From: Streptomyces lilacinus
Lineage (GTDB): Bacteria > Actinomycetota > Actinomycetes > Streptomycetales > Streptomycetaceae
NCBI GenBank assembly: GCA_000715685.1
Contig: KL569481.1
Span: forward strand, 1-7,223
DNA: 7,223 bases
Direction of reading: 5' to 3'
Part shown: piece by piece, positions 1 to 5,210 of the stretch
Layout of the letters: each line of letters opens with the position of its first letter
How positions within the stretch are numbered: the first letter of the stretch is position 1
The notes under the pieces: generated by a model
What the model was told of the DNA's origin: nothing
Databases searched by the model: none
What the model saw: the letters and a program-made list of their open reading frames with translations, nothing else
Position numbers and translations under genes: made by a program

Positions 1-525
1 CCTGCCGATGAAGGCCGGTGCGGGTGAGGGGGACGGGCCGGGGAACCAGTGGGGTGCCGGGAGGGTCTCGGTGGTGCCGATGTGGCCGGTGAGTCCGGCG
101 ACATGGGAGCGTACGTCCGCGACCAGGGCGTCCAGGGCGTCCGTGTCGGCGGGCAGGGGCCAGTGCTTGGCGTCGCGCAGCTCGACGGGGTGGATGTGGT
201 CGGCCGTCGGCTCGAGGTTGACGACCATGACCCTGCGGCGCGGGTCGCCCTCGCGCAGGCCCGCGAGGAAGGCCTCGGTCAGCTCCCACTGGCAGGCCTG
301 GCGCCGGGGGTACGTGGCCGAATAGCAGGCCAGCAGGGCTCTGGAACGCGCGAGTCCGCCGCGGATGGCGTCGCTGATGCCCGTGAAACCGGCGACGGTG
401 ACCTCGTCGATGAAGACCTCGAGCCCCGAGGAGAGGAGCCGCTCGCGCAGCGGCGCGACGCGGTGGGCGTCGCCGCGGCTGTAGCTGAGGAACACGTCCC
501 AGGTCCGGGAGTCCTGTCCCTCCAC
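1..525 (-). CDS. TIR-domain protein, N-terminal part (runs off the window; probable TIR-STAND fusion)
   Basis: This minus-strand frame is open from a GTG at 523-525 to the window edge and gives 175 residues with no stop. Residues 9-16 read WDVFLSYS, the classic TIR first strand. A BB-loop-like stretch (about 40-51), a helix with ARSRALLACYSATY (59-72) and CQWE (78-81) follow. Glu81 sits where NADase-type TIR domains keep their catalytic glutamate, so NAD cleavage is plausible but inferred. A second core strand is RRVMVVNLEP (97-106). After a Pro/Ser-rich linker (about 126-170) the visible part ends in PAFIGR, which resembles the FxGR entry of STAND/NB-ARC ATPases. That part is inference because the rest lies outside. 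The GTG is the first possible start after an in-frame TAG at 571-573, and GGGAAG lies just upstream. It is divergent from the gene at 604. TIR identity is fairly sure; the overall architecture is not. Confidence 0.85.
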   Translation of the reverse strand, partial: MEGQDSRTWDVFLSYSRGDAHRVAPLRERLLSSGLEVFIDEVTVAGFTGISDAIRGGLARSRALLACYSATYPRRQACQWELTEAFLAGLREGDPRRRVMVVNLEPTADHIHPVELRDAKHWPLPADTDALDALVADVRSHVAGLTGHIGTTETLPAPHWFPGPSPSPAPAFIGR

Positions 526-603
526 GCGCTCTTCCCTTTCTGGCCGATCCCCTGCCTGTCCAGGCGGGGCCTAGCCTACTGTGGGGGCTCGGGGAGGAAG
601 ATC

Positions 604-1335
604 ATGCGACGGATACGCAACGCCGCGGGCCGGGCGAGGCCCAAGCAGGTCACGGTGCGGTTGACGATCCCGATGCTCGGTGAGATCTCGGGCGTGTGGG
701 AGCCGGTGGAGGCCGAGCGGAAGGCCGCCTGGGAGCTGTACGCGGAGCTGGCGACGCGCGTCACCACGGTCGAACTGGGGCCTGACGAGGGGTTTCTGCG
801 GGAGGCGCTGTCCTCCTTCTACAGCCTCTTCGGCACGACCCGAGACATCCTGCGCCGCTACGGCCCGGGCGTCGCCCCGCGTCGCGGCCCGGGCGGCATC
901 ACCTTCGGGGCGCTGGCCGTGACCGTGCTGAACCAGGCGCTGCGCCCCCTGCTGGCCACCTGGCACGTACGGCTCGCGGCGTACGAGGCGACGCGCCCGG
1001 CGGACGTCGATCCCGTCGCCCACGAGCGGGCGTGGGAGCACGCGGAGACGCTGCGGGCCGAGATAGCGCAGGTCCGTGAGGTGCTGGTCGCCCTGGCGAA
1101 CGCGCTGGCGGAGGTCGCCGGATCCGCGGACCTGCTGCGACCGGCCACCATGCCATACCCCCCCCCGGAGGCCGGACGGGTTGACGTGACGCGCAGGTGT
1201 CAGGGGGCCGGGGGCCGGTCGGGGGTCTCCAGGAGCCGACGGGCTTCGGCCGTCTGTCGCTCGCGCTCCTGCGGAGGAACGCGTTCCCACGCGGCCCGTG
1301 CGGTCTCGAGGCGTTCGGTGAGGACGTCGGCATAG
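604..1335 (+). CDS. Hypothetical mostly helical protein, divergent from the TIR gene; 3' end probably frameshifted
   Basis: The ATG at 604 has a good Shine-Dalgarno, GGAGG at 593-597, six bases upstream. I do not recognise the family. The first 185 or so residues look like a real soluble protein: a basic N-terminus (MRRIRNAAGRARPKQ), a possible strand VTVRLTIPMLGEISGVW, then several amphipathic helices rich in Ala, Leu, Glu and Arg. There is no signal peptide or membrane segment. After a run of nine C (1158-1166) the literal frame continues to a TAG at 1333-1335, but the sequence turns Arg/Ser/Cys-rich and overlaps the convergent gene at 1200 by 136 bp. Removing one C gives a stop at 1187-1189; adding one gives a stop at 1182-1184. 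Both would end just short of the neighbour, so the native protein is probably about 193-195 residues. Divergence from the TIR gene suggests, but does not prove, a shared role. Confidence 0.7.
   Translation: MRRIRNAAGRARPKQVTVRLTIPMLGEISGVWEPVEAERKAAWELYAELATRVTTVELGPDEGFLREALSSFYSLFGTTRDILRRYGPGVAPRRGPGGITFGALAVTVLNQALRPLLATWHVRLAAYEATRPADVDPVAHERAWEHAETLRAEIAQVREVLVALANALAEVAGSADLLRPATMPYPPPEAGRVDVTRRCQGAGGRSGVSRSRRASAVCRSRSCGGTRSHAARAVSRRSVRTSA
1158..1166. repeat. Nine-C homopolymer at the 3' end of the 604 gene
   Basis: This is a run of nine consecutive C. It marks the exact point where the plus-strand frame changes from protein-like to shadow-like sequence. It may be a sequencing length error or a true slippery tract. 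Confidence 0.9.
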
Positions 1336-1535
1336 GCCCTGACGCACACGGCCTCGCGAAGGCCGATCCGGCCGGCGAGTACGTCGCGGGCCATTTCCTG
1401 GAGGACGTCGCCGGCGCTTCCGGTGGCCAGCTCGCGGAGGGCGTCGTGGACGACGCGGGCGCGCGCCCGATCGCGGCCGGGGGTCACGAATTCCTCGCAG
1501 CCGACGTCGGGTCCGGCTTCCTTTGCACCCCTCAT
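1200..1535 (-). CDS. Small helical hypothetical protein, last gene of the ESX-substrate-like cluster
   Basis: This gene encodes 111 residues from an ATG at 1533-1535, preceded at six bases by GAGGAG. A GTG at 1551-1553 in the same frame would add six residues, but I prefer the ATG for its Shine-Dalgarno. The protein has no membrane span. It starts MRGAKEAGPDVGCEEFVTPG, then forms charged helices (about 22-80 and 87-103) and ends in a Pro-rich tail. The family is not recognised. It lies 39 bp after the WXG-type gene on the same strand and is probably co-transcribed with it, so a chaperone-like or accessory role to the secreted partners is a guess. The region around its start is a 25-bp tandem duplication. 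Its stop at 1200 nearly abuts the repaired end of the convergent 604 gene. Confidence 0.72.
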   Translation of the reverse strand: MRGAKEAGPDVGCEEFVTPGRDRARARVVHDALRELATGSAGDVLQEMARDVLAGRIGLREAVCVRAYADVLTERLETARAAWERVPPQERERQTAEARRLLETPDRPPAP

Positions 1536-1572
1536 GGGTCGCTCCTCTTTCACCCCTCATGAGTCGCTCCTC
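1523..1572 (-). repeat. 25-bp tandem duplication of a ribosome-binding site plus start codon
   Basis: Positions 1523-1547 and 1548-1572 are back-to-back copies, identical at 23 of 25 bases. Each contains, in the minus direction, GAGGAG, six bases, ATG, then AGGGGTG. The proximal ATG (1533-1535) starts the 111-aa gene. The distal ATG (1558-1560) is shifted by 25 bases and is therefore in another frame, so it can act only as a decoy or leader start. The distal copy lies directly after the stop of the WXG-type gene (1575-1577). Confidence 0.9.
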
Positions 1573-1574
1573 GC

Positions 1575-2309
1575 TCAGACGGCCGGATGGTCATAGCTCG
1601 TGCGCGGCAGCGGAAAGCTGCCGAGTCCGGCCGCGATCTGGCCGCCGAACCGGCCGATGGACGCACAACTGGTGTTCATGACCACCTGGGCCGCGTTGAC
1701 GAGAGCGGTCATCCTCTCCCATTCCTTGAGAATCACCTGGGCCTCCACGGCACCGAGCGCGTATCCCATCGCCGCGCCGCACCCGGTCCACCCGCCGGCC
1801 GTGCCCGCCGCGACCGCGATGGAGGCGGTGATGAGCGCGTCGAGGATCAGGCCGACGCACTCCCCCAGGGCCTGGCCGGTGGCCGATACCGACTGGGAGA
1901 TCAACTGGTATTCGTCGCCCATGGCGTAGAGGGAGTCGCGCATTTCCTCGAGATTCCGCCGCAGGACGTCGAAGTAGTGCAGCGCCGCATCGGCCGCGTT
2001 GCCCTGCCACGTCCCGTCGACCCGCGTCACGCCGGCACCGATGTTGCGTGCGAGGGCGTCGCAGGACCGGCCGAGGTTGCGCCACGTCTCGGCGCACCGG
2101 GCGAAGGCGGCCCAGTCCCCGGCGAGCCAGGACTGACACCATTTCACCGGGTCCTTGCCCATCTCCAGCTCGGCCAGTTTCATGAGCCAGCCGGACGGGC
2201 TGAGGAATTCGCCCACTGCGTTGATCGCACTCAATGGGTCGGCGAATTCCCCCGGTTCCCCGGGGGCGATGAGGTGTGTCGTGGGCGAGGCGACATCCGT
2301 GAACGTCAT
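1575..2309 (-). CDS. WXG100-like type VII secretion target with hydrophobic C-terminal half
   Basis: This is a 244-residue protein starting at the ATG at 2307-2309. Residues about 60-148 form a long helical hairpin with the WxG turn TWQGNAAD (W101, G103), as in WXG100/ESX proteins. It is far longer than a classic 100-residue WXG100 protein. An N-terminal extension (about 1-58) precedes the hairpin, and a Gly/Ala-rich hydrophobic stretch at about 150-188 could insert into a membrane or form a packing helix pair. I see no recognised toxin domain. The ORF begins 8 bp after the stop of the EspC-like gene, which implies translational coupling; GGAG lies 14 bases upstream of the ATG, inside the end of that gene. 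Family knowledge says such pairs are usually ESX substrates or ESX-associated. Export of this one is inference. Confidence 0.8.
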   Translation of the reverse strand: MTFTDVASPTTHLIAPGEPGEFADPLSAINAVGEFLSPSGWLMKLAELEMGKDPVKWCQSWLAGDWAAFARCAETWRNLGRSCDALARNIGAGVTRVDGTWQGNAADAALHYFDVLRRNLEEMRDSLYAMGDEYQLISQSVSATGQALGECVGLILDALITASIAVAAGTAGGWTGCGAAMGYALGAVEAQVILKEWERMTALVNAAQVVMNTSCASIGRFGGQIAAGLGSFPLPRTSYDHPAV

Positions 2310-2317
2310 GCGAAGGA

Positions 2318-2650
2318 TCAGCGCTCCCCACCTGCGCGGCGCACGTCCCGTGCGTAGCTCGTGTCCAGGTCGGCGGCCACGCGCAGGTCGGTCTGCCGGT
2401 AGTAGGCGGACGCGGCGCGCAGCTCGCGCGACGATTCCCGCAGTACTTCGGCGAGATGTTCCAGGGTGCGCAGGACGCGGTCGCGCACGGCGTCGTGCTC
2501 GCCCGCCGCCCGGGTCAGCAGCCCTCCCTGCTCGCCGGAGATCCGGGTGAACTTCGCGGCGAAGTCGAGCATTTCGCGGGCGTCCTCGGCGCCTCTGTTC
2601 ACCTGCCCGGCGAACCCCTCCAACTGACCCGCGTCCACCTGAAGCCGCAC
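2318..2650 (-). CDS. EspC/DUF2580-like ESX secretion-associated protein
   Basis: This gene encodes 110 residues from a GTG at 2648-2650, with GGGGGAGGGG a few bases upstream. The opening MRLQVDAGQLEGFAGQV and the long helices match the small EspC-type (DUF2580) proteins associated with type VII secretion. Near the C-terminus ASAYYRQTD contains Y84-x3-D88, the YxxxD/E general type VII export signal, followed by the typical AADLD. It probably folds as a helical hairpin and pairs with a WXG partner, most naturally the gene immediately downstream. An AT-rich repeat-containing segment upstream (2670-2702) is the likely control region. The family call is good; partner and export are inferred. Confidence 0.82.
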   Translation of the reverse strand: MRLQVDAGQLEGFAGQVNRGAEDAREMLDFAAKFTRISGEQGGLLTRAAGEHDAVRDRVLRTLEHLAEVLRESSRELRAASAYYRQTDLRVAADLDTSYARDVRRAGGER

Positions 2651-2669
2651 GATTCCGCCCCTCCCCCTT

Positions 2670-2702
2670 GTCCGTACCTACGTGATTTACGTCCGTATTT
2701 AC
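2670..2702 (-). promoter_or_regulatory. AT-rich element with 12-bp direct repeats upstream of the EspC-like gene
   Basis: On the plus strand GTCCGTACCTAC (2670-2681) and GTCCGTATTTAC (2691-2702) match at 10 of 12 bases. They flank a related 9-mer, GTGATTTAC (2682-2690). The block is unusually AT-rich for this window and lies 20-52 bp before the GTG. It is a candidate operator or promoter; I cannot identify convincing -35 and -10 boxes in it. Confidence 0.45.
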
Positions 2703-2712
2703 GCGCCGGCTG

Positions 2713-3300
2713 TCACGGCGAGACGCACGCCATCAGAAAGGACGTCAGTGTGCCCGCACCGCCCACCCGAAGAAGCCACTTCACGGGGGTCGCCATGACG
2801 GATCCGCGGATCTTTTCGCGGGCGACGGCGAAGCGGTCCTTGGGATTGAATCCGACGACGGTCATCACGATTCCGTAGGTGACGCCGAGCAGGGCCAGGA
2901 AGAAGAACGTCACCCGGCTCCAGAAGCTCCGCATGCTGACCGGGGAGTACTTGGCCGCCTCCCGGTAGACCTTCACTCGTTCACCGGGCACGTACTGGCC
3001 GTCGATTTCGGCGTTCGCCAGTGCGGCGCTGCCGTCCGCGGGGTGGAACACCCCTGCGCAGACGGTTTCGTCGTCGCCGTTCGCACCGCGCGAGATCCGG
3101 CAGTGGCGAATCGTGACGGTTCCCTGGTCGGACACGTAGCCGGCGGCCTTCGCCGCGTCGGAGATCGCGCATTCCATGAGGAAGAGGCCGATCAGGACGA
3201 TGAAGACGCCGCCGGCGCGCGCCTTGAGCCTCGAGGTCCAGAGCCCGGACCCGGGTGGTGGTGCGAACGGACTCACACCGAGCAGTTCCGGCATGGCCAT
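2713..3300 (-). CDS. Small membrane protein with three predicted spans and an extracytoplasmic loop
   Basis: This gene encodes 195 residues from an ATG at 3298-3300; a second Met sits at residue 3. GAGGGG lies ten bases upstream of the ATG. Hydrophobic segments are visible at about 30-50, 129-150 and 173-192. Between the first two lies a polar domain with GTVT (60-63), two cysteines (67 and 81) that could form a disulfide, and VPGERVKVYREAAKYSP. That layout vaguely recalls DUF3592-type membrane proteins, but the match is not strong enough to name. The gene is followed after 62 bp by the EspC-like gene on the same strand, so it may be the first gene of the cluster or a separate unit. Function unknown; membrane location is the only confident statement. 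Confidence 0.75.
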   Translation of the reverse strand: MAMPELLGVSPFAPPPGSGLWTSRLKARAGGVFIVLIGLFLMECAISDAAKAAGYVSDQGTVTIRHCRISRGANGDDETVCAGVFHPADGSAALANAEIDGQYVPGERVKVYREAAKYSPVSMRSFWSRVTFFFLALLGVTYGIVMTVVGFNPKDRFAVAREKIRGSVMATPVKWLLRVGGAGTLTSFLMACVSP

Positions 3301-3533
3301 GGTGGTCGTTCCCCTCGAAGCAACTCCGCCGACGCTGTGGAGGGCGACACGCTATCGATGCGGGAGAGGCGTCATGGCGCGGCACGACGGGCCACGGCCC
3401 GCCGCCACTCCGGCGACCGAGCCCGAGAGGGCTTGTCCTATGGGCATACCGGCACGCCGGAGGGCGGTTCCACGGCTCCTGCGGACTCACCCGATAGGAC
3501 GAACGGGCCGGCCCCGTCGCTCAACGCCCGGGC
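3301..3533. other. Intergenic region between coaE and the membrane-protein gene
   Basis: I see no protein-like frame in these 233 bases. They hold a weak possible promoter for the membrane protein (TAGCGT on the minus strand at 3349-3354, with no good -35). They also hold a spaced inverted repeat with arms 3435-3444 and 3491-3500. No clear coaE terminator with a U-tract is visible. Confidence 0.6.
3435..3500. repeat. Inverted repeat with 10-bp arms and a 46-bp centre
   Basis: GTCCTATGGG (3435-3444) and CCGATAGGAC (3491-3500) are complementary at 9 of 10 bases. The centre contains a smaller stem, CCGGCACGCCGG (3449-3460). It could be a transcript end structure for coaE or a small non-autonomous insertion remnant. 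Confidence 0.5.
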
Positions 3534-4074
3534 TCAGCCCCGCGCCTCCGCCGCACGCTCGCGCAGCCGCTCCCACACCGCCCTGACCCGGGGCTCCAGC
3601 TCCTCCAGCGGGCCGTCGTTCTCGATGACCACGTCCGCGACTGTGTATAAGAGACAGGTCCAGGCGGGTCTCGGTGGTGGCGTCGACGACCACGACCAGG
3701 TCGTAGAGCGGCGCCAGGCCGTTCTCGGCGAGCAGCGGCACGTCGTGGACGACGACGGCGTCCGGCCCGGCGGCGGCCTCCAGCTCGGCGGAGCGGGCGC
3801 GGACCAGGGGGTGCACGATGGCGTTGAGGGCGGCGAGCCGGTCCGGGTCGGCGAAGACGACCGCGCCGAGCTTCGGGCGGTCGAGGGTGCCGTCCTCGGC
3901 GAGGATCGCGGTGCCGAACTCCTCGGTGATCGCGGCGAGTCCGGGTGTTCCCGGCTCCACCACTTCCCGCGCGATCCTGTCGGAGTCGACGATCAGTGCT
4001 CCGTACGACGCGAGGAGCCGCGACACCTCGCTCTTGCCCGCGCCGATTCCGCCCGTGAGGCCCACCTTCAGCAT
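3534..4074 (-). pseudogene. coaE: Dephospho-CoA kinase, interrupted in this assembly by an adapter remnant
   Basis: CoaE performs the last step of coenzyme A synthesis, ATP-dependent phosphorylation of dephospho-CoA at the 3'-hydroxyl, in the cytoplasm. From the ATG at 4072-4074, residues 1-139 are intact: the P-loop [10 protein letters not shown] (6-15), [10 protein letters not shown] (30-39), HPLVRARS (88-95) and [12 protein letters not shown] (108-119), ending TETRLD. After base 3658 sixteen bases of Tn5/Nextera mosaic end follow. The native frame resumes one frame off as [23 protein letters not shown] to a TGA at 3534-3536 (35 codons). About 28 residues are missing, those carrying the LID arginines (expected pattern RLxRLRGM...DARxRMxxQxTREx). 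The literal frame instead runs to 3487 and gives a misleading 195-residue chimera containing SLIHSRGRG. The gene is essential in known bacteria, so I take the lesion as an artefact. It sits 25 bp after the PAC2-family gene. Confidence 0.92.
3642..3657 (+). other. Tn5/Nextera mosaic-end sequence embedded in coaE (adapter contamination)
   Basis: TGTGTATAAGAGACAG equals the last 16 bases of the 19-bp mosaic end AGATGTGTATAAGAGACAG used in tagmentation libraries. It is AT-rich in an otherwise GC-rich gene and lies exactly at the point where coaE loses about 85 bp and its frame. The genomic insert begins at base 3658, as expected for an adapter-insert boundary. Confidence 0.95.
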
Positions 4075-4099
4075 GGGCCCCACGCTATCGGGCGGGCGG

Positions 4100-5044
4100 T
4101 CAGTGCCCGCTGTCGCCCTCCCTGTCGGCGAGGAACCGCTCGAACTCGGCGCCGAGTTCGTCGGCGGAGGGCAGGTCGACGGGCTCGGCGACGAGGTTGC
4201 CACGGGTCTCGGCGCCGGCCACCGCGTCGTACTGGTGCTCGAGACCGCGCACGAGGCCGACGAGCTCGTCGTCACCCTGGGCGAGCTGGCGCTCGATCTC
4301 CTCCTGCGTGCGGTGTGCCTCGCTGCGCAGGGCGTGCGCGGTGTTGGGCAGGACGAGGCCGGTGGCGGCCGTCACCGCCTCCAGCGCCGTCAGCGCGGCG
4401 TCGGGGTAGGGCGAGCGGGCCACGTAGTGGGGCACGTGGGCGGCGACACCGAGGACGTCGTGGCCGGCCTGGGCCAGGCGGAACTCCACGAAGGACTCGG
4501 CGCTGCCGGGCACCTGGGCCTCGTCGAAGAAGCTGCGGTGACCGGGCATCAGGTCCGTGCGGTTGCCGTGCGGGGTGATGCCGACGGGACGCGTGTGGGG
4601 GACGCCCATGGGGATGCCGTGGAAGTTGACGGCCAGCCGGACCCGGAGCCGCTCGACGATCCGCCGCACCGCGACCGCGAAACGCTCCCACTCGACGTCC
4701 GGCTCGGGCCCGGTGAGCAGCAGGAACGGCGCGCCCGTAGCGTCCTGCACCAGGTACAGCTCGAGCTTGGGCGTCTCGTACGTGGTCCAGCGGTCGCGCT
4801 GGAAGGTCAGCAGGGGACGCCGAGCCCGGTAGTCGATGAGCCTGTCGTGGTCGAAGCGGGCCACGACCTGGTGCGGCAGCCCGTCCAGCAGCAGCTTGAC
4901 GATCTGGTCACCCGTCTCGCCCGCGTCGATGTAGCCGTCGAAGTGGTAGAGCATGACCAGGCCGGCCGAGTCCTGGGCAAGGGCCAGGTCGGCCACGGCG
5001 AGCCCCTTGGGCTCCCATTCGTACAAACCCTGCGGATCCAACAC
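4100..5044 (-). CDS. PAC2 family protein (proteasome assembly chaperone 2-like)
   Basis: This gene encodes 314 residues from a GTG at 5042-5044, with AGGAGG at 5055-5060 ten bases upstream. The adjacent TTG codon is a less likely start. The PAC2-like domain spans about residues 25-245, with [22 protein letters not shown] (28-49), [15 protein letters not shown] (109-123) and [20 protein letters not shown] (141-160). The C-terminal part (about 245-310) is a charged helical extension. The fold is shared with the eukaryotic proteasome assembly chaperone and with actinobacterial homologues of unproven function, so a proteasome link is family inference only. The gene is downstream of rpsA behind a strong terminator and immediately upstream of coaE. 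Two small palindromic elements, GTTCC/GGAAC (5064-5080) and GAACGTTC (5077-5084), lie in its leader. I see no convincing promoter boxes. Confidence 0.88.
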   Translation of the reverse strand: MLDPQGLYEWEPKGLAVADLALAQDSAGLVMLYHFDGYIDAGETGDQIVKLLLDGLPHQVVARFDHDRLIDYRARRPLLTFQRDRWTTYETPKLELYLVQDATGAPFLLLTGPEPDVEWERFAVAVRRIVERLRVRLAVNFHGIPMGVPHTRPVGITPHGNRTDLMPGHRSFFDEAQVPGSAESFVEFRLAQAGHDVLGVAAHVPHYVARSPYPDAALTALEAVTAATGLVLPNTAHALRSEAHRTQEEIERQLAQGDDELVGLVRGLEHQYDAVAGAETRGNLVAEPVDLPSADELGAEFERFLADREGDSGH

Positions 5045-5134
5045 AGTGACCGTTCCTCCTCATGTTCCGTACGGGGGAACGTTCTTGGAGCGCCGGCCAT
5101 TCCCACCGGCTGACGCACGGTGTACGCGGACATG

Positions 5135-5170
5135 CGTAAGGCCCGCTCTCCAAGGAGAGCGGGCCTTACG
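5135..5170 (-). terminator. Intrinsic-type terminator hairpin after rpsA
   Basis: This is a perfect 16-bp inverted repeat, CGTAAGGCCCGCTCTC (5135-5150) and its complement (5155-5170), with a 4-base loop. It begins 40 bp past the rpsA stop. There is no U-tract on the minus side, which is common for Streptomyces terminators. It should separate rpsA from the PAC2-coaE unit at least partly. Confidence 0.88.
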
Positions 5171-5210
5171 TCAGTCAACCGCAGCGGTCAGCCGCGCTGG
5201 GGGCAGAGCG

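Noticed and set aside
571..580. Overlapping divergent -10 boxes (TAGCCT / TAGGCT) between the TIR gene and the 604 gene
   Set aside because: Neither strand has a usable -35 at the right distance, so I do not list it as a promoter.
49..603. Plus-strand frame upstream of 604, in frame with that gene
   Set aside because: It is antisense to the TIR domain and not protein-like. The ATG at 604 has the good ribosome-binding site.
571..1560. Long minus-strand frame of 329 codons across the 604 gene and the 111-aa gene
   Set aside because: It is extremely Arg/Pro-rich with no domain-like sequence and is a shadow of the real genes in other frames. Its ATG is the out-of-frame duplicate start.
3349..3354. 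TAGCGT as a -10 box for the membrane-protein gene
   Set aside because: The best -35 (ATGACG) is only 15 bases away and matches poorly, so it is mentioned but not called.
3642..3657. Natural Tn5-family transposon insertion
   Set aside because: Only one mosaic end is present, with no transposase or target duplication, and genomic sequence is lost. An adapter artefact explains it better.
3043..4578. Plus-strand frame of 511 codons
   Set aside because: It runs antisense to the membrane protein, coaE and PAC2 genes. It crosses the adapter remnant and an intergenic region and has shadow composition.
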